A stretch of DNA of 64,000 nt from Pontibacter fetidus. Lineage in GTDB: Bacteria; Bacteroidota; Bacteroidia; Cytophagales; Hymenobacteraceae. Made by a program: the position numbers and the translations under genes. A model generated the notes under the pieces. It saw only the letters and a list, made by a program, of their open reading frames with translations, ran no database searches and was not told the origin of the DNA. The stretch lies in assembly GCF_010119545.1 (NCBI RefSeq), contig NZ_JAAEAA010000002.1, forward strand, positions 62,001-126,000. The letters run 5' to 3'. Positions within the stretch are counted from its first letter, which is position 1. The number at the start of each line of letters is the position of its first letter. Below are positions 10,110 to 19,297 of this stretch, piece by piece.

Positions 10110-10553
10110 ATGGAAGTAATACTTAAAGATGACGTTAAAGGCGTAGGCTACAAGAACGATATCGTAACAGTAAAGCCAGGCTTTGGCCGTAACTACCTTA
10201 TCCCACAGGGTTTTGCAGTTATCGCTGATAAGTCTAACAAGAAAATTGTTGCTGAGAACATCCGCCAGGCTGCTCACAAAGCTGAGAAAATCAAAGCTGA
10301 TGCACAGTCTCTTGCTGACAGCATTGGTGATCTTACACTGGAAATACCGGCTAAAGTTGGTGAGACTGGTAAGATCTTTGGTTCAGTAACTACAAACCAG
10401 CTTTCTGAAGCTTTAAAAGCTAAAGGATTTGATGTAGACCGTAAGCGTATCTCTTTTGACCAGGATGTGAAAACTGCAGGTGAATACACTGCATCTATCA
10501 ACCTGCACAAAGAGGTGAAGCACACCGTTAAATTCAATGTTGTAGCTGAGTAA
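10110..10553 (+). CDS. rplI: 50S ribosomal protein bL9
   Basis: A 147-residue large-subunit protein that binds 23S rRNA near the L1 stalk. The N-terminal domain MEVILKDDVKGVGYKNDIVTVKPGFGRNYLIPQG is the bL9 signature, followed by the long connecting helix (residues about 45-75) and the C-terminal domain with GKIFGSVTTNQLSEAL. Length is normal. It is last in the rpsF operon, and an intrinsic terminator follows at 10568. Confidence 0.97.
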   Translation: MEVILKDDVKGVGYKNDIVTVKPGFGRNYLIPQGFAVIADKSNKKIVAENIRQAAHKAEKIKADAQSLADSIGDLTLEIPAKVGETGKIFGSVTTNQLSEALKAKGFDVDRKRISFDQDVKTAGEYTASINLHKEVKHTVKFNVVAE

Positions 10554-10567
10554 TCAGAAATACACTT

Positions 10568-10607
10568 AAAAAAAAGCGTCCTGAACTACTTCGGGACGCT
10601 TTTTTTA
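10568..10607 (+). terminator. Intrinsic terminator after rplI
   Basis: An 11-bp stem (10575-10585 with 10590-10600, one T-G pair) and a four-base loop CTAC, flanked by an A tract on the left and seven T on the right. It can work in both directions, but only the plus-strand operon reads into it. Confidence 0.9.
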
Positions 10608-10625
10608 TGTCTATCATGCAACGCA

Positions 10626-10648
10626 AACTATAGCTTTCGGCTATAGTT
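10626..10648. repeat. Paired AACTATAG motif, hairpin form
   Basis: AACTATAGC and its reverse complement GCTATAGTT flank a five-base spacer (TTTCG), giving a nine-base-pair hairpin just after the rplI terminator. It is one instance of the iterated palindrome described in the findings. There is no T tract, so it is not a second terminator. Confidence 0.7.
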
Positions 10649-10681
10649 CGTATTTTTAACAGCAAAGCCAGCCAATACCTT

Positions 10682-11662
10682 ATGTTCCGAACCGAAGTAA
10701 CTATACCCGATGCTATACTTGCGCTTAACCTACCTGACAAGGTTGTAACGATAGGCTCGTGTTTTGCAGAAGTGATCGGAACCAAACTACAGGAGTATAA
10801 GGCCAGCGTACTGGTAAATCCCTTCGGTACTATATTTAATCCATTGTCGGTTGGCCGTTTGCTACAGGCTGTTGCAGGTGAGCAACTTAACATAGCACAA
10901 AACCTGGTGCAGCGCGACGGCATCTGGTATAGTTACGACCTGCACTCGTCCCTCTCCTCCCCTGACAAAGACGAACTGATAAGGTTAATAGAAACCCGCA
11001 TCCGGCAAACACGCGCGCAGCTTAAAGAGGCTAAATTGCTCATCATTACTCTGGGTACGGCTGTGTCCTATAAATTAAGCGATACCGGAAGTATAGTTGC
11101 CAACTGTCACAAGTTGCCGTCAAAGCAATTCAGCAGGGCTTTATTAACTATAGATGAGATAACTGAAAGTATTGATGCCACTTGCCAGGCATTAAAAAAG
11201 CTGAACCCTGCTCTGAACATTATACTTACCGTAAGCCCGGTGCGCCATGTAAAAGAAACTCTTGTGACTAATAGTGTAAGCAAATCTATACTTCGGGTGG
11301 CTGCGCATACTATAACAGAACAGCACAGCCATGTACATTATTTTCCGGCTTACGAAATTATGCTGGATGATTTGCGTGACTATCGCTTTTATGGCCCGGA
11401 CATGCTGCACCCCACCCCTACGGCAGAAGATTATATCTGGCAGAAATTCACAAAAGCCTACCTACACCCTGCCTATCAGGAATTTATATCCGTTTGGGAG
11501 AAAATAAGAAGAGCAATCAGTCACCGCCCTTTTCACCCGCAAACCGAAGCGCACCAGGCATTTATCACCAAAACGATCTTACAACTGCAACAGCTTGCTA
11601 CCAGGTACAACATCTCTATTGCAGCAGAAGAAACGGAACTGCGCCGGCAACTGAACCCATAA
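10682..11662 (+). CDS. GSCFA family protein
   Basis: A 326-residue protein of the GSCFA family, named after the motif visible here as VVTIGSCFAEVIGTKL near residue 20. The family has an SGNH/GDSL-hydrolase-like fold and acts on unknown substrates; the Ser of GSCFA is the likely nucleophile, and the DMLHPTPTAEDYIWQKF block near residue 240 supplies the Asp/His region typical of SGNH enzymes. The NPFGTIFNP and VSPVRHVKE blocks are also characteristic. No signal peptide is seen, so it is probably cytoplasmic. It lies about 70 bases before the YyaL-type gene and may share a transcript with it. The substrate cannot be told from the sequence. Confidence 0.85.
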   Translation: MFRTEVTIPDAILALNLPDKVVTIGSCFAEVIGTKLQEYKASVLVNPFGTIFNPLSVGRLLQAVAGEQLNIAQNLVQRDGIWYSYDLHSSLSSPDKDELIRLIETRIRQTRAQLKEAKLLIITLGTAVSYKLSDTGSIVANCHKLPSKQFSRALLTIDEITESIDATCQALKKLNPALNIILTVSPVRHVKETLVTNSVSKSILRVAAHTITEQHSHVHYFPAYEIMLDDLRDYRFYGPDMLHPTPTAEDYIWQKFTKAYLHPAYQEFISVWEKIRRAISHRPFHPQTEAHQAFITKTILQLQQLATRYNISIAAEETELRRQLNP

Positions 11663-11732
11663 ATTATAGCCTTCCTTAACAACTAAGTGCATAAGGTGCG
11701 TAAAATAAGTATAACACTACAGCACCTATTTT

Positions 11733-13790
11733 ATGGCAAATGCTAAACCCAACCGGCTGCTAAACGAAAGCAGCCCTTACTTACTGCAACACGCCTATAA
11801 CCCCGTAGACTGGTACCCATGGGGGCAGGAAGCACTGCAACGAGCCAAAGCAGAAAACAAGCCGATATTAGTAAGTATAGGATATGCCGCCTGCCATTGG
11901 TGCCATGTTATGGAGCATCAGTCTTTTGAAAAGCAAACTATAGCTGATGTAATGAACGCGCATTTTGTGTGCATAAAAGTAGACCGTGAAGAGCGCCCGG
12001 ATGTTGATGCTGTGTATATGGATGCCGTTCATGCCATGGGTTTGCAGGGCGGCTGGCCTCTAAATGTGTTCCTGACCTCAGAAGCAAAGCCCTTTTACGG
12101 AGGTACTTACTTTACGCCACAACAATGGACACAACTGCTACAGAACATCGCCACTGCTTACAAACAGAACCAACAGGAACTACACGAGACGGCCGAACAG
12201 TTTGTAGAGCATTTGAATATAAGTGACCTGGAAAAGTATGGCCTAAAACAAAACGAAAAGCAGGTAAACGAAGCAGATTTTCAACTGATTTATGACAACC
12301 TGAGCAAACGGTTTGATAAGGAACGTGGCGGATTTGCGCCGGCCCCCAAATTTCCGATGCCTGTAAATTACTTGTTTCTGTTACGCTACTATAACCACAC
12401 CCAGGATGCCACTGCACTTGCCCATCTAAACCTGACCTTGCGTGAAATGGCTTTTGGCGGCATATATGATCAGGTGGGCGGCGGTTTTGCACGCTACGCA
12501 GTAGATGCTGACTGGATGGTACCACATTTTGAGAAAATGCTGTACGACAATGCCCAGCTTATTACCCTTTATGCCGAAGCCTACCAGGTTACCAAGCATC
12601 CGCTTTACAAACAGGTGGTTTATGAAACGATAGCTTTTGCAGAGCGTGAGCTGATGAGCAAGGAGTATGGTTTTTATTCCTCGCTGGATGCGGATAGCGA
12701 AGGCGAAGAAGGGAAATTTTATACGTTCACGAAAGATGAGCTGCAAAGAATCTTAAAAGATGAGGAACCGCTCTTCTCGAAATACTATAACATTACGGCA
12801 GCCGGCAATTTTGAGCACGGGCGCAACATACTTTTCCGGCGCATGAGCGACGAAGCGTTTGCCAAAGAGAACGAACTGGAACTGGAAGTGCTGCAGAAAA
12901 TGGTCGCCTGCTGGAAAAGCCAGCTTATGAAAGTGCGGGCAAAACGGGTGCGACCAGCGCTGGATGACAAGATATTATGTTCCTGGAATGCCCTGATGTT
13001 AAAAGCGCTGGCTGATGCCTATTATGTTTTTGGTGAAAAACACTTCCTGGACCTTGCCCTGAAAAATGCCGACTTCATTTTTGAGAAGCTGCGCGAAGGC
13101 AACAAGCTCTGCCATAGTTATAAAAACAACAAAGCAACTATAGATGGCTTTCTGGAAGATTATGCTTTGCTGATAGTGGCGCTGTTGCGCTTGTATGAAG
13201 TTACTTTTAACGAAGAATGGCTGCAGCAGGCCAAACGCTTTACAGACTATACCCTAGCTAATTTCCTGGATCCGGAAGATGGCATGTTCTACTTTACAGA
13301 CCGGAGCTCGGAGAAACTCATTGCCCGTAAAAAGGAGCTTTTCGATAATGTGATCCCCGCTTCTAACTCTGTAATGGCTAAAAAACTTCATAAACTGGGG
13401 CTATATTTCGATAACGAGCAATACCTGCGGGCTTCAGATAAAATGCTGAACACCATTATACCTTTGCTCCTAAAAGAGCCTTCTCATTTAAGCAACTGGG
13501 CAATTTTATACTATAACAAACTTACCCCTACCGCCGAGGTAGCTATAGTTGGCAAACAGGTACCGGCTATGCGCGAAGAACTAAGTGCCTTTTATCTCCC
13601 GAATATGGTTTTAATGGGCAGTAATCATAAAAGTAAACTACCATTGCTATCTGATAAAGTACCTGTAGATGGCCAAACCACCATTTATGTATGCTATAAC
13701 AAAACCTGCCAGTTACCGGTACATACGCCCGCCGAGGCCTTGAAGCAATTGCAGAGATGGCAGCAACAGTCTAAATTCCCAGCTTTGTAG
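11733..13790 (+). CDS. Thioredoxin-domain protein of the YyaL / spermatogenesis-associated protein 20 family (DUF255)
   Basis: A 685-residue protein. The N-terminal 160 residues are a DUF255 thioredoxin fold: [24 protein letters not shown] followed by the redox motif ACHWCHVM at about 52-59. The rest resembles an (alpha/alpha)6 glycosidase-like barrel with [16 protein letters not shown] and [11 protein letters not shown], the usual architecture of the family. Its biochemical role is not established; family members are assumed to be redox or sugar-active cytosolic proteins. The gene follows the GSCFA gene, and a paired CTATAG motif lies just after its stop. Confidence 0.92.
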   Translation: MANAKPNRLLNESSPYLLQHAYNPVDWYPWGQEALQRAKAENKPILVSIGYAACHWCHVMEHQSFEKQTIADVMNAHFVCIKVDREERPDVDAVYMDAVHAMGLQGGWPLNVFLTSEAKPFYGGTYFTPQQWTQLLQNIATAYKQNQQELHETAEQFVEHLNISDLEKYGLKQNEKQVNEADFQLIYDNLSKRFDKERGGFAPAPKFPMPVNYLFLLRYYNHTQDATALAHLNLTLREMAFGGIYDQVGGGFARYAVDADWMVPHFEKMLYDNAQLITLYAEAYQVTKHPLYKQVVYETIAFAERELMSKEYGFYSSLDADSEGEEGKFYTFTKDELQRILKDEEPLFSKYYNITAAGNFEHGRNILFRRMSDEAFAKENELELEVLQKMVACWKSQLMKVRAKRVRPALDDKILCSWNALMLKALADAYYVFGEKHFLDLALKNADFIFEKLREGNKLCHSYKNNKATIDGFLEDYALLIVALLRLYEVTFNEEWLQQAKRFTDYTLANFLDPEDGMFYFTDRSSEKLIARKKELFDNVIPASNSVMAKKLHKLGLYFDNEQYLRASDKMLNTIIPLLLKEPSHLSNWAILYYNKLTPTAEVAIVGKQVPAMREELSAFYLPNMVLMGSNHKSKLPLLSDKVPVDGQTTIYVCYNKTCQLPVHTPAEALKQLQRWQQQSKFPAL

Positions 13791-13803
13791 CATCTGCAGC
13801 CTC

Positions 13804-13824
13804 AACTATAGCCTGCCTATAGTT
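13804..13824. repeat. Paired AACTATAG motif, hairpin form
   Basis: AACTATAG and CTATAGTT flank a five-base spacer 13 bases after the stop of the preceding gene. It has the same arrangement as the copy at 10626. Confidence 0.7.
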
Positions 13825-13906
13825 CATCGCTACAATCTAACTTCGTACCTTGCTACATGTCGTGCTTTTTCCCGACCTTTGTATAGATCAAGTATAGTTT
13901 TCACCC

Positions 13907-16438
13907 TTGTCAGAGCTACTCAATTTTAATTACCCGCCCGAGCCGGCCGTGGACCGTGTTACGTTGTTTGCTGACGTAATTCTACCGCTGCCGCTGCCGA
14001 AGCTATATACCTACCGCATCCCCTTCGAAATGAACGACGATGTGATGGTGGGTGCGCGTGTAATTGTGCAGTTTGGCTCTAAAAGGATACTGAGCTGTAT
14101 AGTTGCCGACATCCATGAGCAGGCTCCCGCCGATTACCAGGCCAAGTATATTATGGATGTGTTGGATGATACGCCTATAGTTACCGTACCGCAGCTAAAG
14201 CTTTTCAAGTGGATCGCGGATTACTATATGTGCACTTTGGGTGAAGTGATCAATGCGGCATTACCATCGGCTTTAAAACTGAGTAGTGAGTCACGTATTC
14301 AATTGCACCCGCACTTTAACCCTGAAGAAGACGATATTCCGCTGGCAACCCAGGAAGTGAAGATCATTTATGCGCTGCAGCAAAACCAGGCCATGACCTT
14401 TACCGACATCGGCAACCTGCTGCAGATCAAAAGTTACCACAAGTTCATTAAGTCTCTGATCCAGAAAGAGGCGATCATTATATATGAGCAGGTAAGCGAT
14501 AAGTTCTCGCCGAAGGTGGTGAAGAAAATACGTTTGTCAGAGCATTTTGTACAGGGAGAAGGCATGCTGGAAGAGTTGTTTGAGCAGCTAACCCCAAAAC
14601 CAAAACAGCTTGACATTCTACTGAATTACCTGCAGAAAGTACCGGTGCACCAAGATGTAAACCTGAACTATAAAGGCATCGAGAAATCTGTTCTTACCAA
14701 TAACCCGCACCTGTCCAAATCCTCTATCGATTCGCTGATAAAGAAAGGTGTGTTGGAGCAGTTCGACCAGATCATTTCCCGTTTCCCGGTTGATGATTCG
14801 CCGCGCCAGCTGCCAATGAATCTTTCAGAACACCAGTTACAGGCAAAGGACGAGATACTTGGCTTGTTTAAGGAGAAAGATACGGTGCTGCTGCATGGTG
14901 TTACGGGTAGTGGTAAAACCGAAGTATACATCGACCTGATAAAGCATGCCCTGGAAGGCGGCGGCCAGGTGCTATACTTACTCCCCGAAATTGCCCTGAC
15001 GGCCCAGATCGTAACCCGCCTGATGAAAGTGTTTGGCGAAAAACTGGGTGTGTATCATTCCAAGTTCTCAGATAATGAGCGTGCCGAAGTATGGCAGGGC
15101 GTATTGTCAGGCAGGTTCCAGGTGGTAGTGGGTGTGCGGTCAGCTGTTTTCCTGCCTTTCCATAATTTGTCGCTGATAATTGTGGATGAGGAGCATGAAT
15201 CGAGTTACAAGCAATACGACCCGGCTCCGCGCTACAATGCCCGCGAAACTGCTTTGATGATGGCGCATTTGCAGGGTGCAAAAACATTGCTGGGCTCAGC
15301 TACGCCTTCTATAGAAACCTACTATAATTGTAAAACCGGCCGCTGGGGACTGGTAACGATGCTTAAACGCTTTGGCGAAGCTCAGCTACCGGATGTAGAA
15401 CTGGTAAATACCCGCGAAGAGCAGCAGCGCAAAACCATGCACAGCCACTTTTCGAGCAAGCTTCTAGATGGTATAGAGCAGCGCCTGAAACGCCACGAGC
15501 AGGTCATCCTGTTCCAGAACCGCCGCGGTTATGCCCCTTTCATAGCCTGCGACGAATGTTCCTGGATTCCGAAATGCCGCAACTGTGCTGTCAGTTTATC
15601 TTACCATAAATTTGGGAACGAGCTGCGCTGCCATTATTGCGGCTACCATGAACACATGCCATCTGATTGCCCTGCCTGCGGTGCTACCACGCTTAAAAGT
15701 ATGGGCTTCGGTACCGAAAAGATAGAAGACGAGCTGAAGCTGATATTACCAGACGCAGAAGTGCAGCGCATGGACCTGGATACCACCAAAAAGAAGAACA
15801 GCTACCAACAGATCATCGCCGATTTTGAGAACGGCAAAACCAATGTGCTTGTAGGCACACAAATGGTAACCAAGGGCCTCGATTTTGAGAATGTAAGCCT
15901 GGTGGGTATCCTTAACGCCGATAGCATCATCCATTTCCCGGACTACAGAGCACATGAGCGGGCTTATCAGTTATTTGTGCAGGTTAGTGGGCGCGCCGGC
16001 CGTAAAGGCAAGCCGGGCACCGTGTTTATACAAACCCGCGACCCGATGCAGGCAATTTTCAGAAAAGTGATCAGTAACGATTACGAAAGCCTATATGAAC
16101 ATGAGATAGAAGAGCGGATGCGTTTTTCGTATCCGCCGTTTGTGCGCATGATTAAGGTAACAGTAAAACATGCTGATGAACGTACCTCTGAGAACGCGGC
16201 TATAGTTCTGGCAAAAGACCTGACCGATAAATTAGGTAAGCAACAGGTGCTGGGCCCTGAAATCCCATATATCTTCCGAATACGCAACCTGTTCCTGAAC
16301 GAGATCCATATAAAGCTTCCACGTGAAAACGTGAACCTGCGTAGTGCCAAAGGCTTAATTGCACAGGCCATACAGCAGCTATACTTGTTACCCGACTTTA
16401 AAGGAATAAAAGTAGTAGCTGATGTTGACCCGATGTAA
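13907..16438 (+). CDS. priA: Primosomal protein N' (replication restart helicase PriA)
   Basis: An 843-residue superfamily 2 DNA helicase that reloads the replisome at stalled forks. The N-terminal DNA-binding domain begins RVTLFADVILPLPLPKLYTYRIP. Walker A is GVTGSGKTE near residue 331 and the DEEH box is near 425. Eight Cys in four CxxC pairs (about 547-595: CDEC, CRNC, CHYC, CPAC) bind two zinc ions. The C-terminal helicase motifs (GTQMVTKGLDF, QVSGRAGR) are intact. The start is a TTG: an in-frame TAG lies only 12 bases upstream, and the next ATG would cut into the conserved N terminus. Confidence 0.95.
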   Translation: MSELLNFNYPPEPAVDRVTLFADVILPLPLPKLYTYRIPFEMNDDVMVGARVIVQFGSKRILSCIVADIHEQAPADYQAKYIMDVLDDTPIVTVPQLKLFKWIADYYMCTLGEVINAALPSALKLSSESRIQLHPHFNPEEDDIPLATQEVKIIYALQQNQAMTFTDIGNLLQIKSYHKFIKSLIQKEAIIIYEQVSDKFSPKVVKKIRLSEHFVQGEGMLEELFEQLTPKPKQLDILLNYLQKVPVHQDVNLNYKGIEKSVLTNNPHLSKSSIDSLIKKGVLEQFDQIISRFPVDDSPRQLPMNLSEHQLQAKDEILGLFKEKDTVLLHGVTGSGKTEVYIDLIKHALEGGGQVLYLLPEIALTAQIVTRLMKVFGEKLGVYHSKFSDNERAEVWQGVLSGRFQVVVGVRSAVFLPFHNLSLIIVDEEHESSYKQYDPAPRYNARETALMMAHLQGAKTLLGSATPSIETYYNCKTGRWGLVTMLKRFGEAQLPDVELVNTREEQQRKTMHSHFSSKLLDGIEQRLKRHEQVILFQNRRGYAPFIACDECSWIPKCRNCAVSLSYHKFGNELRCHYCGYHEHMPSDCPACGATTLKSMGFGTEKIEDELKLILPDAEVQRMDLDTTKKKNSYQQIIADFENGKTNVLVGTQMVTKGLDFENVSLVGILNADSIIHFPDYRAHERAYQLFVQVSGRAGRKGKPGTVFIQTRDPMQAIFRKVISNDYESLYEHEIEERMRFSYPPFVRMIKVTVKHADERTSENAAIVLAKDLTDKLGKQQVLGPEIPYIFRIRNLFLNEIHIKLPRENVNLRSAKGLIAQAIQQLYLLPDFKGIKVVADVDPM

Positions 16439-16492
16439 ACTATAGTTTCCGGCCATACACCAGCTATAGTATACAGGAAAGCAACTATAGTT
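16438..16492. repeat. Cluster of three CTATAG palindromes
   Basis: The gap between priA and the next, convergent gene holds exact AACTATAGTT copies at 16438-16447 and 16483-16492, with a partial copy (GCTATAGTAT) between. The first begins inside the priA stop codon. There is no other obvious terminator here. Confidence 0.75.
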
Positions 16493-16503
16493 TTCGTAAA
16501 GCG

Positions 16504-17382
16504 CTAGATCATTTCTTTACAGTAAGTATCCCAGTAATTAAGCAGAATTTTTACACCCTGCGGCTTATAGGTTTGCCCCATTGCGGGGGTTGGAGTAAAC
16601 TCCCCGAAAACTGCACCTTTATCGGTAGCGTAAAAGTCGGTCCTTACAAATATTTCATACGATTTGCTTAGCTTCCTGGCTTGTTCCAGCATTTCGGGGA
16701 GGCAGGCCGGCGCTTGCTGGTATGTACCTTTAGGGTAACAGTCCTGTATATGGCCCAGCTGGTTCCAATGCTCGTCATAAAACGTACTATAGCCTTTATG
16801 CGGGCTTAATCTGTTTATTAAGTGTATAAAAGCTATTTCGCCGTTAAACGTATGGATCTTATAGTCTACCGGAATCTTATACTCGCCCTGCTCGGTACGT
16901 AAAAACTCTTCTATCAAAAACTCCTGATTCGGATTTTGCTGTAAAGCTGCATGCATGTTAGCCTTGATTTCCTCGTTTGCATACCTGCGTTTATCCATGT
17001 GGTTCACATGGTTATCCATCAGGTAAACCAGGTTACACCCGTAACCTATGGTTGGCCTTATCACATATTGTGCTGGTAGGTCTTCAAAGTTTACTTCGTC
17101 AAGGTTTCTTCCTCTCCAAAACAGATCTGCTACTTTACACCCATGCATCTGGGCAAACAGGCGGGCGTTATACTTATTGCTTAGCTTGCGTTGCCAGTTT
17201 TTATCCGCTTTCCATTCCTGTATAGTTGCTTCAGCACTCATTGTTTTGTTGCGGATCAGTTCCGCACCGGGTTCATTCCAAAAAATCTGGTGCCTATACT
17301 TTATCCGTTTCGAGAACTCACCGCCATCGCGCTGAAGAACTTTATTTAGTATTGTGCGGGTTGTAGTTTTAAGTTTGACCAT
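16504..17382 (-). CDS. TupA-like ATP-grasp protein (paralogue 1)
   Basis: A 292-residue protein of the TupA-like ATP-grasp family, named after a Bacillus gene for teichuronopeptide synthesis. ATP-grasp enzymes join a carboxylate to an amine or thiol through an acyl phosphate. Visible blocks are YVIRPTIGYGCNLVYLMD (nucleotide-binding loop region), EFLIEEFLR, VDYKIHTFNGEIAFIHLINR and VRTDFYATDKGAVFGEFTPTPAMG, the last holding metal-binding Asp/Glu. It is about half identical by eye to the gene immediately upstream at 17482-18366. No glycosyltransferase or capsule genes lie nearby, so the substrate is unknown. Confidence 0.8.
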   Translation of the reverse strand: MVKLKTTTRTILNKVLQRDGGEFSKRIKYRHQIFWNEPGAELIRNKTMSAEATIQEWKADKNWQRKLSNKYNARLFAQMHGCKVADLFWRGRNLDEVNFEDLPAQYVIRPTIGYGCNLVYLMDNHVNHMDKRRYANEEIKANMHAALQQNPNQEFLIEEFLRTEQGEYKIPVDYKIHTFNGEIAFIHLINRLSPHKGYSTFYDEHWNQLGHIQDCYPKGTYQQAPACLPEMLEQARKLSKSYEIFVRTDFYATDKGAVFGEFTPTPAMGQTYKPQGVKILLNYWDTYCKEMI

Positions 17383-17481
17383 AGCTGTTTTTGAAAGTTG
17401 AGTTAGTAAAATTTAACAGGAACTATATGATAAATGCCTACTAGTTAGGTGCAGCACAAAATCAGGTATTACAACTATAGT

Positions 17482-18366
17482 TTATATCATTCCGGGGCAA
17501 TACTTATCCCAATATGCAAGCAACATTTGCTCACCAGCGGGTGTAAAGCTTTTGCCCATGAATGGTGTAGGTGTAAACTCCCCAAAAACGGCACCTTTAT
17601 CTGTAGCATAAAAGTCAATCCTCACAAAAATCTCATATACTTTGCTTAGCCTTTTGGCTTGTTCCAGCATTTCGGGGAGGCAGGCCGGAGGTGGCTGATA
17701 GGCCCCTTTCGCATAGTAGGTGTTTATCTCTTTTATCTGCTTCCAATTTTCGTCATAACAAGTTGTAAATCCTTTGTGAGGGCTAAGCCTGTTAATAAGT
17801 TGTATACAAGCTATTTCTCCATTAAACAGGTATATTTTGTAGTCGTCCGGAATTTTATAATTGCCTTCTTCTGTCCTGAGAAATTCCTGCACTATAAACT
17901 CCAACCTGGAATCATTCCGGACGGCCTCACCCAGTTTTGCCACTATTGCATCTAAGGTATAGTGCTGCTGGTCCATCAGGTTAAAAGTGCCATCCATCAG
18001 AAATACCAGTTTAGATCCAGCTCCGATAGTTGGTTTTATAAAAAATTTGTCCGGTAAATTCTGGGTATAGATTGTACTCACATCGCTACCTTGCCAGTAA
18101 ATTTCGGGTACCAGGCAGCCATACTTTTTAGCAAACTCTATGGAATTGTGCTTATTACTGAGCTTTCGCTGCCAGTATTTTATATCCTGCCATTTAGTTA
18201 GTGGGTCTTGCGCATCCATAGGAATGGCTTTTATAGTTTTACCTTCAGGTGTCCCCCAGAACTCGCTGTTCCGATGCCTTATTCGTTTCGCGAAGCCTCC
18301 CCCCTCACGGTTTAACACCTTATTTATAAAAGAACTGGTATAAGTCTTAAGTTGTGTGCTAAGCAT
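17482..18366 (-). CDS. TupA-like ATP-grasp protein (paralogue 2)
   Basis: A 294-residue tandem paralogue of the 16504-17382 gene, with the same blocks: KFFIKPTIGAGSKLVFLMDG, EFIVQEFLRTEEGNYKIPDDYKIYLFNGEIACIQLINRLSPHKG and VRIDFYATDKGAVFGEFTPTPFMG. Both share an N-terminal pattern (NKVLNREGGGFAKRIRHRNSEFWGTPEG) that looks specific to this subfamily. It lies 99 bases upstream of paralogue 1 and the two are probably cotranscribed. An exact AACTATAGTT (17473-17482) touches its stop codon. The ligase substrate is not known. Confidence 0.8.
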   Translation of the reverse strand: MLSTQLKTYTSSFINKVLNREGGGFAKRIRHRNSEFWGTPEGKTIKAIPMDAQDPLTKWQDIKYWQRKLSNKHNSIEFAKKYGCLVPEIYWQGSDVSTIYTQNLPDKFFIKPTIGAGSKLVFLMDGTFNLMDQQHYTLDAIVAKLGEAVRNDSRLEFIVQEFLRTEEGNYKIPDDYKIYLFNGEIACIQLINRLSPHKGFTTCYDENWKQIKEINTYYAKGAYQPPPACLPEMLEQAKRLSKVYEIFVRIDFYATDKGAVFGEFTPTPFMGKSFTPAGEQMLLAYWDKYCPGMI

Positions 18367-18987
18367 GGTTTACTTAAAAGGTTGGGAATTAAATCAACAT
18401 GTTTTGCTTTTGCTGAAATGGATGAAGACGGAAGTATAGTTGACTTAAAACGTATGTACTAGACACCAATCACTTACAAGCACTGCTTACCATTCATATT
18501 GTTCTGAACAGCTTCTACATAACTACTCTTTACATCCATTTTAACCTGTTTTGTATCCTTAGTTATACCTTAGCTTATTTATATAGTTTAAATATTTATT
18601 AAAATATTAAAAGCATTCACTACTTTTTTCATAAGCAGAAACTAAAGGCTAAGCAGACAGCGCTGTGAAGTATAGTTTATGTAATAGTGTTTATTCAGGA
18701 ATGTACAGCTATAGTTACCGATGGAGGTTTCGGGATCCGAAAGGCGGGGAGTAAGAAAAGAATGGCAGGCTGTTTAAGCTAATCAAAACTTAACTGAACA
18801 AAAAAAGCCCATAATGGGCTTAAAATGCAGGTTTCTGAAAAAACTGAAAAATATTTTAACTTTTTTGGAGCAGACTGTAACTATGGCAATACCGGCCCGT
18901 ATATATAGATACCTTTGGCTAAAAGTTGAAAACCTGAAAATTCTAAGCATCTACCAAGACACTTACGGATTTTCAGGTTTTTCCTTT
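18367..18987. other. Intergenic region, no gene recognised
   Basis: About 620 bases, AT-rich, upstream of the ATP-grasp pair. It holds several CTATAG/TATAGTT motifs (for example at 18711), a short hairpin around TTTCGG/CCGAAA near 18735 followed by a G-rich stretch, and an eight-base palindrome AAGCCCAT/ATGGGCTT near 18807. A 75-codon plus-strand frame beginning at 18814 has no family features and overlaps the next gene, so I do not call it. Confidence 0.6.
18929..18981. terminator. Inverted repeat, possible terminator after the small membrane protein gene
   Basis: Perfect 13-base arms (18929-18941 and 18969-18981, based on AAAACCTGAAAAT) enclose a 27-base loop, six bases beyond the stop of the minus-strand small gene. 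The long loop and the lack of a T run on the minus strand make terminator function uncertain. Confidence 0.45.
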
Positions 18988-19161
18988 TTATACCTCTTTT
19001 CTAAGTCGGTAAACGTACATAATGCCGGCCAACAGAAATAACACGCCCAGTACAATATCCATCGTATCGTGTTCTCCCTTCCAAACCCGGTAAGCATTAA
19101 GTATAGCTGCCGCAAAACAGGCAACTGCCAGTATTATTTTAAAGATCCTGTTATTTCCCAT
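18988..19161 (-). CDS. Small two-helix membrane protein, hypothetical
   Basis: A 57-residue protein from the ATG at 19161 (MGNNRIFKIILAVACFAAAILNAYRVWKG). Two hydrophobic segments at about 7-23 and 33-50, separated by a short charged loop (WKGEHDTMD) and ending in a basic tail YRLRKEV, suggest a helical hairpin in the inner membrane. I do not recognise a named family. The longer in-frame start upstream is rejected because it adds a sequence without conserved character. It is monocistronic. Confidence 0.55.
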   Translation of the reverse strand: MGNNRIFKIILAVACFAAAILNAYRVWKGEHDTMDIVLGVLFLLAGIMYVYRLRKEV

Positions 19162-19243
19162 TATCTGTTGTATTGCAAAAGTATAGGTACTAATATATAG
19201 TTTAAAAGCTAACAATCATAATTCAGCGCAACGCAACCAAACA

Positions 19244-19279
19244 AAAAAGGTCTTCCGGGTTTTGCCGGAAGACCTTTTT
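19244..19279 (-). terminator. Intrinsic terminator after the M14 peptidase gene
   Basis: A 15-bp perfect stem (19244-19258 with 19265-19279) and a six-base loop, with A and T tracts forming the outer stem. It lies 19 bases past the stop of the minus-strand M14 peptidase and can also act in the plus direction. Confidence 0.9.
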
Positions 19280-19297
19280 GCTGAACTATAGTTTTGA

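Noticed and set aside
14901-15287. Minus-strand open frame of 128 codons opposite priA
   Set aside because: It runs antisense to the conserved helicase motifs and has no signal of its own.
18805-18825. AAGCCCAT/ATGGGCTT as an intrinsic terminator
   Set aside because: The arms leave only one base for a loop, no gene ends nearby and there is no T run on the plus side.
18814-19041. Plus-strand 75-codon frame in the gap after the ATP-grasp genes
   Set aside because: It overlaps the likely small membrane protein gene on the other strand, covers an inverted repeat and has no recognisable features.
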